NCBI GenBank assembly: GCA_032716605.1
Contig: CM064501.1
Coordinates: 25,922,631 to 25,986,630, forward strand
DNA length: 64,000 bases
Source of the DNA: Paralithodes platypus
Taxonomy: Eukaryota; Arthropoda; Malacostraca; Decapoda; Lithodidae
Direction: 5' to 3'
The notes below the pieces were generated by a model. That model was not told the DNA's origin. It saw only the letters and a list, made by a program, of their open reading frames with translations, and ran no database searches. The number at the start of each line of letters is the position of its first letter. The first letter of the stretch is position 1. Shown in pieces: positions 32,221 through 44,170 of this stretch. The translations under genes were made by a program, and so were the position numbers.

Positions 32221-35200
32221 ATATGCCGGTAGTTAAGTCGTAGGTAAAGTGGCTAGCAATATTATCCAATATGCCGGTAGTTATGTCGTAGGTAAAGTGG
32301 CTAGCAATATTATCCAATATGCCGGTAGTTAAGTCGTAGGTAAAGTGGCTAGCAATATTATCCAATATGCCGGTAGTTAAGTCGTAGGTAAAGTGGCTAG
32401 CAATATTATCCAATATGCCGGTAGTTAAGTCGTAGGTAAAGTGGCTAGCAATATTATCCAATATGCCGGTAGTTAAGTCGTAGGTAAAGTGGCTAGCAAT
32501 ATTATCCAATATGCCGGTAGTTAAGTCGTAGGTAAAGTGGCTAGCAATATTATCCAATATGCCGGTAGTTAAGTCGTAGGTAAAGTGGCTAGCAATATTA
32601 TCCAATATGCCGGTAGTTAAGTCGTAGGTAAAGTGGCTAGCAATATTATCCAATATACCGGTAGTTTAGTCGTAGGTAAAGTGGCTAGCAATATTATCCA
32701 ATATACCGGTAGTTAAGTCGTAGGTAAAGTGGCTAGCAATATTATCCAATATACCGGTAGTTAAGTCGTAGGTAAAGTGGCTAGCAATATTATCCAATAT
32801 ACCGGTAGTTAAGTCGTAGGTAAAGTGGCTAGCAATATTATCCAATATACCGGTAGTTAAGTCGTAGGTAAAGTGGCTAGCAATATTACAATATACCGGT
32901 AGTTAAGTCGTAGGTAAAGTGGCTAGCAATATTATCCAATATACCGGTAGTTAAGTCGTAGGTAAAGTGGCTAGCAATATTATCCAATATACCGGTAGTT
33001 AAGTCGTAGGTAAAGTGGCTAGCAATATTATCCAATATACCGGTAGTTAAGTCGTAGGTAAAGTGGCTAGCAATATTATCCAATATACCGGTAGTTAAGT
33101 CGTAGGTAAAGTGGCTAGCAATATTATCCAATATACCGGTAGTTAAGTCGTAGGTAAAGTGGCTAGCAATATTATCCAGTATACCGGTAGTTAAGTCGTA
33201 GGTAAAGTGGCTAGCAATATTATCCAGTATACCGGTAGTTAAGTCGTAGGTAAAGTGGCTAGCAATATTATCCAATATACCGGTAGTTAAGTCGTAGGTA
33301 AAGTGGCTAGCAATATTATCCAATATACCGGTAGTTAAGTCGTAGGTAAAGTGGCTAGCAATATTATCCAATATACCGGTAGTTAAGTCGTAGGTAAAGT
33401 GGCTAGCAATATTATCCAATATACCGGTAGTTAAGTCGTAGGTAAAGTGGCTAGCAATATTATCCAATATACCGGTAGTTAAGTCGTAGGTAAAGTGGCT
33501 AGCAATATTATCCAATATACCGGAAGTTAAGTCGTAGGTAAAGTGGCTAGCAATATTATCCAATATACCGGTAGTTAAGTCGTAGGTAAAGTGGCTAGCA
33601 ATATTATCCAATATACCGGTAGTTAAGTCGTAGGTAAAGTGGCTAGCAATATTATCCAATATACCGGTAGTTAAGTCGTAGGTAAAGTGGCTAGCAATAT
33701 TATCCAATATACCGGTAGTTAAGTCGTAGGTAAAGTGGCTAGCAATATTATCCAATATACCGGTAGTTAAGTCGTAGGTAAAGTGGCTAGCAATATTATC
33801 CAATATACCGGTAGTTAAGTCGTAGGTAAAGTGGCTAGCAATATTATCCCATATACCGGTAGTTAAGTCGAAGGTAAAGTGGCTAGCAATATTATCCAAT
33901 ATACCGGTAGTTAAGTCGAAGGTAAAGTGGCTAGCAATATTATCCAATATACCGGTAGTTAAGTCGAAGGTAAAGTGGCTAGCAATATTATCCAATATAC
34001 CGGTAGTTAAGTCGTAGGTAAAGTGGCTAGCAATATTATCCAATATACCGGTAGTTAAGTCGTAGGTAAAGTGGCTAGCAATATTATCCAATATACCGGT
34101 AGTTAAGTCGTAGGTAAAGTGGCTAGCAATATTATCCAATATACCGGTAGTTAAGTCGTAGGTAAAGTGGCTAGCAATATTATCCAATATACCGGTAGTT
34201 AAGTCGTAGGTAAAGTGGCTAGCAATATTATCCAATATACCGGTAGTTAAGTCGTAGGTAAAGTGGCTAGCAATATTATCCAATATACCGGTAGTTAAGT
34301 CGTAGGTAAAGTGGCTAGCAATATTATCCAATATACCGGTAGTTAAGTCGTAGGTAAAGTGGCTAGCAATATTATCCAATATACCGGTAGTTAAGTCGTA
34401 GGTAAAGTGGCTAGCAATATTATCCAATATACCGGTAGTTAAGTCGTAGGTAAAGTGGCTAGCAATATTATCCAATATACCGGTAGTTAAGTCGTAGGTA
34501 AAGTGGCTAGCAATATAATCCAATATACCGGTAGTTAAGTCGTAGGTAAAGTGGCTAGCAATATTATCCATATACCGGTAGTTAAGTCGTAGGTAAAGTG
34601 GCTAGCAATATTATCCAATATACCGGTAGTTAAGTCGTAGGTAAAGTGGCTAGCAATATTATCCAATATACCGGTAGTTAAGTCGTAGGTAAAGTGGCTA
34701 GCAATATTATCCAATATACCGGTAGTTAAGTCGTAGGTAAAGTGGCTAGCAATATTATCCAATATACCGGTAGTTAAGTCGTAGGTAAAGTGGCTAGCAA
34801 TATTATCCAATATACCGGTAGTTAAGTCGTAGGTAAAGTGGCTAGCAATATTATCCAATATACCGGTAGTTAAGTCGTAGGTAAAGTGGCTAGCAATTAT
34901 CCAATATACCGGTAGTTAAGTCGTAGGTAAAGTGGCTAGCAATATTATCCAATATACCGGTAGTTAAGTCGTAGGTAAAGTGGCTAGCAATATTATCCAA
35001 TATACCGGTAGTTAAGTCGTAGGTAAAGTGGCTAGCAATATTATCCAATATACCGGTAGTTAAGTCGTAGGTAAAGTGGCTAGCAATATTATCCAATATA
35101 CCGGTAGTTAAGTCGTAGGTAAAGTGGCTAGCAATATTATCCAATATACCGGTAGTTAAGTCGTAGGTAAAGTGGCTAGCAATATTATCCAATATACCGG

Positions 35201-37173
35201 TAGTTAAGTCGTAGGTAAAGTGGCTAGCAATATTATCCAGTATACCGGTAGTTAAGTCGTAGGTAAAGTGGCTAGCAATATTATCCAGTATACCGGTAGT
35301 TAAGTCGTAGGTAAAGTGGCTAGCAATATTATCCAGTATACCGGTAGTTAAGTCGTAGGTAAAGTGGCTAGCAATATTATCCAGTATACCGGTAGTTAAG
35401 TCGTAGGTAAAGTGGCTAGCAATATTATCCAGTATACCGGTAGTTAAGTCGTAGGTAAAGTGGCTAGCAATATTATCCAGTATACCGGTAGTTAAGTCGT
35501 AGGTAAAGTGGCTAGCAATATTATCCAGTATACCGGTAGTTAAGTCGTAGGTAAAGTGGCTAGCAATATTATCCAGTATACCGGTAGTTAAGTCGTAGGT
35601 AAAGTGGCTAGCAATATTATCCAATATACCGGTAGTTAAGTCGTAGGTAAAGTGGCTAGCAATATTATCCAATATACCGGTAGTTAAGTCGTAGGTAAAG
35701 TGGCTAGCAATATTATCCAATATACCGGTAGTTAAGTCGTAGGTAAAGTGGCTAGCAATATTATCCAATATACCGGTAGTTAAGTCGTAGGTAAAGTGGC
35801 TAGCAATATTATCCAATATACCGGTAGTTAAGTCGTAGGTAAAGTGGCTAGCAATATTATCCAATATACCGGTAGTTAAGTCGTAGGTAAAGTGGCTAGC
35901 AATATTATCCAATATACCGGTAGTTAAGTCGTAGGTAAAGTGGCTAGCAATATTATCCAATATACCGGTAGTTAAGTCGTAGGTAAAGTGGCTAGCAATA
36001 TTATCCAATATACCGGTAGTTAAGTCGTAGGTAAAGTGGCTAGCAATATTATCCAATATACCGGTAGTTAAGTCGTAGGTAAAGTGGCTAGCAATATTAT
36101 CCAATATACCGGTAGTTAAGTCGTAGGTAAAGTGGCTAGCAATATTATCCAATATACCGGTAGTTAAGTCGTAGGTAAAGTGGCTAGCAATATTATCCAA
36201 TATACCGGTAGTTAAGTCGTAGGTAAAGTGGCTAGCAATATTATCCAATATACCGGTAGTTAAGTCGTAGGTAAAGTGGCTAGCAATATTATCCAATATA
36301 CCGGTAGTTAAGTCGTAGGTAAAGTGGCTAGCAATATTATCCAATATACCGGTAGTTAAGTCGTAGGTAAAGTGGCTAGCAATATTATCCAATATACCGG
36401 TAGTTAAGTCGTAGGTAAAGTGGCTAGCAATATTATCCAATATACCGGTAGTTAAGTCGTAGGTAAAGTGGCTAGCAATATTATCCAATATACCGGTAGT
36501 TAAGTCGTAGGTAAAGTGGCTAGCAATATTATCCAATATACCGGTAGTTAAGTCGTAGGTAAAGTGGCTAGCAATATTATCCAATATACCGGTAGTTAAG
36601 TCGTAGGTAAAGTGGCTAGCAATATTATCCAATATACCGGTAGTTAAGTCGTAGGTAAAGTGGCTAGCAATATTATCCAATATACCGGTAGTTAAGTCGT
36701 AGGTAAAGTGGCTAGCAATATTATCCAATATACCGGTAGTTAAGTCGTAGGTAAAGTGGCTAGCAATATTATCCAATATACCGGTAGTTAAGTCGTAGGT
36801 AAAGTGGCTAGCAATATTATCCAATATACCGGTAGTTAAGTCGTAGGTAAAGTGGCTAGCAATATTATCCAATATACCGGTAGTTAAGTCGTAGGTAAAG
36901 TGGCTAGCAATATTATCCAATATACCGGTAGTTAAGTCGTAGGTAAAGTGGCTAGCAATATTATCCAATATACCGGTAGTTAAGTCGTAGGTAAAGTGGC
37001 TAGCAATATTATCCAATATACCGGTAGTTAAGTCGTAGGTAAAGTGGCTAGCAATATTATCCAATATACCGGTAGTTAAGTCGTAGGTAAAGTGGCTAGC
37101 AATATTATCCAATATACCGGTAGTTAAGTCGTAGGTAAAGTGGCTAGCAATATTATCCAATATACCGGTAGTC
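32221..37173. repeat. 48-bp minisatellite, right block (about 103 copies)
   Basis: Same monomer as the left block. Local variant blocks occur. About nine adjacent monomers with TATGCCGG lie next to the CR1 (32221-32650), three with GTCGAAGG at 33868-33970, and eight with CCAGTATACC at about 35237-35590. The minus-strand frame is broken four times: by a TTTAG variant at about 32665, a 3-bp deletion at about 32888, and 2-bp deletions near 34569 and 34896. Confidence 0.97.
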
Positions 37174-37194
37174 ATCTGTTGTTAGTAGTATTAA

Positions 37195-37573
37195 GGGGAG
37201 ACGGACCGGGGTTTTTTTTTTTGGGGGGGGGGTCTATTAATGAATGTATTCCTTTTTGTTCTTAGTTTTCTCACTAGACCTCCATCAAGCTTAGAAACAC
37301 ACCCCCTAGACCCCCCTTCAAGATAAATTTGTAAATTTTTCGGTAGAAAAATGTACCTGCCGAAGGCCGGTTCTTTTTAAAACTTCAGGCTTGATGTCGC
37401 TCGCCAGGAAATAATCGACACCTAAATGGCACGAAAGGTCTTAAAATTGACAACGAAATGGGGCGAAAGGTGTTAAAATCGCCAAACTAATGGGCCGAAC
37501 GTCTTATAATCTCAGAACAAATGGGACTTAACACGAGGGAGAAAGGGGGACCAGAAAAACGACCCATCTTCCC
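37195..37573. mobile_element. TTAA-flanked family A element
   Basis: Flanked by TTAA at 37191-37194 and 37574-37577. The ends are GGGGAGACGG and CCCATCTTCCC. It contains GCCGAAGGCCGG, TCGCTCGCCAGG and four TCTTAAAAT/TTAAAATCG-type motifs. 379 bases, no ORF. It abuts the end of the 48-bp array. Confidence 0.9.
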
Positions 37574-37711
37574 TTAACATCAACAGTACATCAGTTTCAC
37601 CTTATTGCCCATAATAACGTATATACAGCATATGAATTTGTTCTCGATACATACAAATTAAACCGAAAACAACACACAACTGATTCCAGCCACAGTTCAG
37701 GCACTTCTTAA

Positions 37712-38077
37712 GGGGGGTCACCTGTTTTTTGTTATCTTTCTATCCTTTTCTCTCTTTCTCTGGCTTGTATCCATTCAGCCAACTGTTTTAAGACGTTTAT
37801 CCCCATCCAGGTGTCGATTTCGTCCTGGCGAGCGATAGCGAGCCAGCATTGTATTAAGAAATCCGGCTTCACCGGAGACATTTTTCTATCGAAAAGTGTT
37901 CAAATTTACCTTGCTGTAAACAAAAAAAATGTACTGTATATGGCTCGCTACCGCTTGCCAGGAAAATATTGACACCTGGATGGGGGTAAACGTCTTCAAA
38001 CAGTAGGCTGAATGGGGCTGAATGGATACAAGACAAACAGATAGGGAGAGAAAGAGAAAACAGCGAGGTGGGCCCCC
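37712..38077. mobile_element. TTAA-flanked family B element
   Basis: Flanked by TTAA at 37708-37711 and 38078-38081. The ends are GGGGGGTCACCTG and GCGAGGTGGGCCCCC. 366 bases with long inverted arms. Confidence 0.9.
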
Positions 38078-38081
38078 TTAA

Positions 38082-38587
38082 CGTAAACATTCCGATTCTC
38101 GGAACATCTGAACATGCAGAATAATATAATATTAATAGATCAGATATTATTAGACTAAATAAATCAATGTTATATATCATATTATGTTGTAAATCTATAA
38201 TAAGCCTGATAAAAACAATACAATCTTGCATTAATATTTGCAATAAACATATCGGTTCAAACTTCAAAGAAAACCAAGATTGGTGAAAATATAGGGGAAA
38301 CTAATATTACTATTACTATTATGATTTGAGCCATAGGTTTATGTAAATTGTGAATACATATTCACATTATAAATAAAGATATCGTATTTAACCTACTGTA
38401 TGTGGATAAACTAGTAAAACAAATGATTGGGGGTGGGTAGGGGTGAATGCAGGGGCTGGTGATGCAATACCTATTTGTTTAATTACTCTTGGGGTATGCA
38501 AATTTGGGGTGGCTGAGTCGTATCCCCCCCTCCCCCCTTGGTGACGCCTCTGCTTACACCTTCCTCATATCATCACCGTAGTCTTTC
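38082..38587. other. AT-rich non-coding stretch
   Basis: No gene or known repeat is seen. A short C-rich run lies near 38525-38540. Confidence 0.5.
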
Positions 38588-38591
38588 TTAA

Positions 38592-38926
38592 GGGGAGGTT
38601 TTCACTTAGTTTTTGTTTCGGACCCCCTTCTCCTTCGTGTTCAGCTTCATTGGTTTTGAGATTTTAAGAGATGCCTCCCATTAGTTTGGCGATGTTAAGA
38701 CCTTTGACCATTGTTGTCCATTATAAGACTTTTCGTTATATGTAGGTGTCGATTTGTTCCTGGCGAGTGAGAGCGAGCCTGTAATTTATGAAGAACCGGC
38801 CTTTGGCGGGGAATGTTTTCAACCAAAAAATGTACACATATATCTTGAAGTAGAGGTCTTTGGGGGCATTGTGTTAAGCTTGATCGGGGTCTAGATAAGC
38901 AACTAAAAATCTCCTCTTAAGCCTTC
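38592..38926. mobile_element. TTAA-flanked family A element
   Basis: Flanked by TTAA at 38588-38591 and 38927-38930. The ends are GGGGAGGTTTTC and ATCTCCTC. The sequences outside both flanks are alike (CCTTCCTCATATCATCACC and CCTTCCTCAAATCATCACC), so it landed in a short tandem repeat. Confidence 0.85.
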
Positions 38927-39192
38927 CTCAAATCATCACCACTGTCTCTTGCATCTTTATCATATCAACACCAAGGTCTCTTACACTTTCTTCTTATCAC
39001 CATCATGGTCCCCTTCATCCTAACCCTGCTGGGGGTCATCGTCTGCGCAGCCCACCACTATCACCTCGGTCGCTTCAACTAGAAATAAACAGATTGTTGT
39101 GATTGTTGATTTATGTAAGAACATCTATATTATTTCTGTCTATTTATTCATAATATAAAACAAAAAATGAAATAAAAATAAATGATATACAG

Positions 39193-39198
39193 TATATG

Positions 39199-39241
<43 letters not shown>

Positions 39242-39312
39242 TATATATTATATATATATATATTATATATATATATATATATATATGTACAGTATATATA
39301 TATATATATATC

Positions 39313-39344
<32 letters not shown>

Positions 39345-39364
39345 GTATACAGTATATATATATA
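39193..39364. repeat. (TA)n microsatellite
   Basis: TA runs are interrupted by TGTACAGTATA and similar. It borders the 5' edge of the LINE fragment. Confidence 0.9.
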
Positions 39365-40738
39365 TGACTGGAAGACTGGCATAATAGTCCCCCTATATAA
39401 GGGCAAAGGGGAAAGAGGAGTGTGTGGTAACCACCGAGGAATATGTCTTCTAAGCGTAGTAGGGAAGGTATACAGTAGGGTAGTGATTGAGAGAGTGAGA
39501 GTGAGAACGGAGAAATGGATAGGCGACGAGCAGGGAGGTTTTAGGAAGGGAAGAGTGTAGATCAGATTTTTACCCTGAATTGTGTTGTGGAGAAGTATCT
39601 GGAGAAGAAACAAAGGTGTATGTTGCCTTTATGGACTTGGAGAAGGCCTATGACAGAGTGGATAGAGAAGGTTTGTGGAAAGTACTTAGAATATACGGAG
39701 TAGAGGGCAAGTTGCTGAAAGCAGTGAAGAGCATGTATGAGGGTGCAAAAGCGGCAGTACGTGTGGAGAGTGAGCAGAGCGAGTTCTTTGACCTGAATGT
39801 TGGTTTGAAACAGGGGTGTGTGATGTCCCCGTGGTTGTTTACTGTATATATGGATGGAGTTATGAAAGAAATACTATCAAGAGCAGTGGATGTTGGTGTA
39901 TCGCTGAAAAGGGAGGGAATTGAGTGGAAGCTACCTATACTGCTGTTTGCGGATGATACAGTTCTGATGAGTGATAATGAATGGGAGTTGCAGGGTCTGG
40001 TAAATGAGTTTGGAACAGTGTGCGAAAAACGGAATTTGAAGGTAAATACGGGGAAGAGCAAGGTTATGGTCTTCGAAAGGGGTGAAGTCACAGAGTGTGA
40101 GGTGAAGCTGAACGGTCAGGCTATGGAGATCGTCAACTCTTTTAAGTATCTGGGCAGTGTGTTGAGTAAAGATGGTACTATGGATGAAGAGGTGCGGGAG
40201 AGGGTACAACAGGGGAAGAGGGTTGTAGGAACGCTAAAAGCAGTAACAAGAAATAGGGTGGTCAGTATGGAAGTGAAGAAGTCCTTGCATGACAGTGTGG
40301 TAATCCCGACACTGACTTACGGAAGCGAAGCATGGACGTTGGTTGAGAGACTCAGACCAAGAGTGAGAGCAGTGGAAATTAATTACTTAAGGAGTGCGTG
40401 CGGAGTTACATGGAGGGATAGACAGACTAATGAGGAAGTAAGAAGGAGGTGTGGTGTGGAGGTAGATGTGCTGGAAAGTGTGAAAAGGAACAACTTGAGA
40501 TGGTTCGGCCATATGGAACGTATGGAAGCGAGAGAATGACTAAGAGGGTGTACGAGAGCGAGGTGGAGGGACAGAGGGGGAGAGGTAGACCGAATATGAG
40601 GTGGAAGGATGGAGTGAGGAACTACATGAACGAAGACGGTGCTGGTTGGGAGGAGGGGCGTCGACTGACTGGGGACAGAGGTGCATGGGGGCGGTTCGTT
40701 CGTGGCCACCCCTTCGGGGATCACGGCGTCAGGCAATA
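39365..40738 (+). pseudogene. 5'-truncated non-LTR reverse transcriptase fragment
   Basis: The plus strand encodes RT from the fingers onward: GIIVPLYKGKGERG, DEQGGFRKGR, FMDLEKAYDRVDREGLWK, VGLKQGCVMSPWLFTVYMDG, catalytic FADDTVLMSD, NTGKSKVMVFERG, FKYLGSVLS, and the C-terminal [10 protein letters not shown] and [16 protein letters not shown]. Frameshifts near 39560 and 40530 break the frame. The endonuclease is missing. The fragment begins and ends in TA/GATA microsatellite, so the insertion point or 3' tail is hidden in simple repeat. The clade is uncertain (RTE- or CR1-like). A related fragment lies in opposite orientation at 41116-42330. Confidence 0.85.
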
Positions 40739-41115
<377 letters not shown>

Positions 41116-41117
<2 letters not shown>

Positions 41118-42330
41118 TCAGGCCCAATCCCCATTTTTCCTATTTTTTTATTTTATTTTCCTCTATTTAAATATTTTTGTTTTGTTTTTGTTTTTTCTTG
41201 GGGGTGGCAGACTTAAGACAGAGCAAGCACAGGAAAACACAAAAACACAAGACAAAACAGCGAACAAACACAGACAAAACACAAAATTCACACACATCTA
41301 GGTCACCCAGGAGAATACCCAGAGACCAGGGTCACAAAGGTCGCTCCAGCACTCCCCCAGCCCCGACCACCCGGAGAGGCTCCGATCTCGGCAGCCAGGC
41401 ATGTAGCGGAGCCAAAGCCACAAGCCCGACCACCACACTTCCAGGCGCACCTTTCATATTAATCGTCCCCCCGGGCCAGGCGCCTGATCGACTATTATCT
41501 AGTCCAACTTGCGCCCGACCCCTTCCCCCAAATGACCACGTGTTCACTCAACTATTCACTAGCATTCTCCATTCATTCCTGTTTATTACCACTTCCTTTG
41601 CCTGATCTATAGTGATTCCTCTATCATCCAAAGCTTGTCTTACACAGTCTCTCCATCTAAATGGGGGTCTTCCTGCCCTTCTATCTCACCTTGTATCTGA
41701 CTCATATATTCTCTTTGTAAGCCTTTCATCTCCCATTCGTTCAACATGACCATACCAGCTCAGCACCCTTCTGTCCACTCTGGCTGACAAATGTTCCTAC
41801 TGCCCCACTCTCCTACATATCTCTTCATTCCTCAATCCATCTCTACGAGTAACTCCACACATACTCCTCAAGCAGCTCATCTCCATCACATCCAGCTTAC
41901 TTCTCTGCTTGTTCTTCAGAGCACATGTCTCAGGCCCATACATCACTGTTGGAACAACAATTCCTTGATACATTGTACTTTATACGTTCATTCCGAGATT
42001 TCTCGTCTTCCGCATACTTCCCATTGCTCCGAAAACTTTCCTTCCTTCACACACTCTCTGTTTTACCTCCATTTCCATACCTCCACTCCTGCTTATCGTT
42101 CCTCCTAGATATTTAAAACACTCTACAGTACTTGTTCCAATATTTCCCCATCCAGCCTCACATCTAGATTCACCCTATGATCACCCCTATTACACACCAT
42201 TACTTTACTTTTGTTGACGTTCACCTTCAGTTTCCTCCTCCCACAAACCACTCCAAACCCTTTGACTACCCGCTGCAATTTCTCCTCAGAATCCGCCACC
42301 AATGCTGTGTTATTAGCAAACAGCAACTGA
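41116..42330 (-). pseudogene. Truncated non-LTR RT fragment, convergent copy
   Basis: The minus strand from 42330 reads QLLFANNTALVADSEEKLQR (the catalytic FADD has decayed to FANN), NVNKSKVMVCNRG, then, after frameshifts, KYLGGTISRSG, LSWYGHVERMGDERLTKRIY and RPPFRWRDCVRQALDDRGIT. It ends in a GC-rich then A-rich 3' untranslated part (to about 41116) bordering the TA tract. It starts at the palm, lacking the fingers and endonuclease. Shared motifs show it is related to the plus-strand fragment at 39365. Confidence 0.8.
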
Positions 42331-42398
42331 TATATATACATATATATATATATATATATTGAGTATATATCACAAATACACGTGAGCCAATACATTTT
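42331..42398. repeat. (TA)n tract and spacer
   Basis: TA run at 42331-42360 followed by CACAAATACACGTGAGCC. Confidence 0.8.
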
Positions 42399-42523
42399 TC
42401 TAATCTCTCAGTGGGGTTCGAACCGCCGACCGTCAGGACGATAGCCGACGTGTAGGTGTAGTTGATTAAAGCGTCGGCTATCATCCTGACGGTCGGCGGT
42501 TCGAACCCCACTGAGAGATTAGA
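42399..42523. repeat. Near-perfect hairpin of two tRNA-like arms
   Basis: The arms 42399-42449 and 42473-42523 are 51-base reverse complements with one mismatch, around a 23-base loop. Each arm carries GGTTCGAACCCC, a perfect internal B box of tRNA/SINE genes, followed by CACTGAGAG. AGTTGATTAAAGCGTCGG in the loop and right arm resembles an A box. It looks like two opposed tRNA-derived SINE heads, or one foldback gene. Confidence 0.85.
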
Positions 42524-42525
<2 letters not shown>

Positions 42526-42591
<66 letters not shown>

Positions 42592-42621
42592 CAGTATACT
42601 GTATATATATATATATATATA
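42526..42621. repeat. (TA)n microsatellite
   Basis: TA runs broken by AAATACAGTATACTG. Confidence 0.9.
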
Positions 42622-42681
42622 TTGGTTTTAACTTGATGATACGTTATTCTCAAGCCTAAAACAAACAAAATTACACATTAA

Positions 42682-43065
42682 GGGAGCCCACCTCGCTGTT
42701 TTCTCTCTCTCTCTCCCTCTCTCTTTGGCTTGTATCCATTCGGCCCCATTTAGCCTACTGTTTTAAGACGTTTACCCCCATCCATGTGTCAATATTTTCC
42801 TGGCGAGTGGTAGCGAGCCAGCATATAATTATATATGTGTTTTTTGTTTTACATCAAGTTAAATTTTTACATTTTTCGATAGAAAAATTTCTACGGCGAA
42901 GCCTGATTTCTCCATGAAATGATGGCTCGCTACCGCTCGCCAGGAAACCAAATCGGCACCTGGATGGGGATAAACGTCCTAAAACAGTAGGCTGAATGGG
43001 GCCTAATGGATACAAGCCATAGAAAGAGACAGATAGAGAGAAAGATAAAAAACAGGTAACCCCCC
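42682..43065. mobile_element. TTAA-flanked family B element
   Basis: Flanked by TTAA at 42678-42681 and 43066-43069. The ends are GGGAGCCCACC and CAGGTAACCCCCC. 384 bases. Confidence 0.85.
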
Positions 43066-43132
43066 TTAATTACTAAACCATAAAGTTACTTTGTAAACAT
43101 TTATTACGCAATTTAATTGAGCTAATCATTAT

Positions 43133-43233
43133 AAGAACATAAGAAAATAGGAGTCTGCAGAAAGTCGATTGGCCCATACAAAACAGATCCCTCTCACACT
43201 CAACCCCAATTATAAGGCACAATTATAGGCCCC
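43133..43233 (-). mobile_element. CR1 3'-end fragment
   Basis: AAGAACATAAGAAAATAGG, GTCTGCAGAAAGTCGATTGG and CAACCCCAATTATAAGGC match the 3' end of the LINE at 27971. It is severely 5'-truncated. Confidence 0.85.
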
Positions 43234-43309
43234 AAAAAGTGCGAAACTTGCACGAGGACATAATTTTATATATATATATACCGTATATATATATACAGTA
43301 TATATACAG

Positions 43310-43368
<59 letters not shown>

Positions 43369-43434
43369 TATATATACTGTTGATAATTTTAATCCATATT
43401 GTTATTATGTCCTGATGGAAGTTTCGCACTTTTT
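43234..43434. repeat. Inverted repeat with a (TA)n centre
   Basis: AAAAAGTGCGAAACTTGCAC (from 43234) and AGTTTCGCACTTTTTT (to 43434) are outer arms, continued by AGGACATAAT / ATTATGTCCT. The middle is an interrupted TA tract. It ends 20 bases from the donor site of the neighbouring exon. Confidence 0.85.
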
Positions 43435-43454
43435 TAATAATGGACAATACTTAC

Positions 43455-43611
43455 TGTTAATGGTGTGTTTCTTGAGAGTAGACTCATCAATGATGTATAT
43501 CTTGCCTCCTGATTTCACCCAGCCCTGTAATGCATAAGCTTGTATCACTTTACATTCTAGTGGACTAATTTTGAAAGTGTTTATAGCTAACGTCTTATCT
43601 CCTACTTCCGC
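43455..43611 (-). CDS. Methyltransferase gene, downstream exon (C-terminal part of the fold)
   Basis: 157 bases on the minus strand lie between GGTGCAG (acceptor, AG at 43612-43613) and a consensus donor, GTAAGT, starting at 43454. The reading is AEVGDKTLAINTFKISPLE, CKVIQAYALQGWVKSGGKIY, IIDESTLKKHTIN plus one base. WVKSGGKIYIID matches the late motif of class I methyltransferases, where a Pro/Ser-Gly-Gly turn leads into a beta strand. It therefore follows naturally after the exon at 44531. Another AG (43623-43624) would add a few residues. It has no stop and no repeat character, unlike its surroundings. Inverted repeats lie within 30 bases on both sides. The assignment to the same gene is inference. 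Confidence 0.55.
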
Positions 43612-43640
43612 CTGCACCACCACTATATAAATATAAACAC

Positions 43641-43735
43641 CATATGAGGAGGAGCACTTTATTGACAATGTTTCCCATATAGCTTCATCAGGCCAATCTG
43701 CGAAACGTTGTCACTAAAGTGCTCCTCCTCACATG
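43641..43735. repeat. Short inverted repeat with 34-bp arms
   Basis: CATATGAGGAGGAGCACTTT and GACAATGTTTC at the left pair with GAAACGTTGTC and AAAGTGCTCCTCCTCACATG at the right, around about 28 bases. It lies just upstream (in the sense of the gene) of the acceptor site of the exon at 43455-43611. Confidence 0.85.
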
Positions 43736-43741
43736 GTATTA

Positions 43742-44166
43742 TTGTCTACTTTTCAAAGTATATTTTTATCATCATTATATAGTACTGTATCATACATTTA
43801 TTACTGAAGGATGTAAACAGCTTGTTATGTTATCTTACAAGTGGTATATAGAGCGACTCCTAATTTGCAACACTTTAGTTAGTTAAAACAGGACTTCAGA
43901 GGCTATCAGCCATTCTGGATTATTAAGCCAGCACACTGTAAGTCACGAATAGCGTCATGACTGGGGCGCCTTTTCGAGAACCCCAGTCCCTTCTTGCGAC
44001 ACACAAACTACCATTTAACAAGCACACCAGACATCTTTACTAAACGTCAAAATTACATATAATGTACAGTACTGTACCTTGATTTTGGCTCCGTCACTTT
44101 ACATAGAAAACAAACACAAATATGTACAGTATATCCCAGATTACTGACTTTAATGGTGAAGATGAC
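43742..44166. other. Intronic non-coding stretch with a small dispersed repeat
   Basis: 43880-43945 (GACTTCAGAGGCTATCAGCC, TTCTGGATTATTAAGCCAGC) recurs at 44927-44980 in the same orientation. No gene. Confidence 0.6.
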
Positions 44167-44170
44167 TTAA

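Noticed and set aside
25347..37173. CRISPR-like array
   Set aside because: Direct repeats of constant 48-bp period have no unique spacers, and the DNA is eukaryotic.
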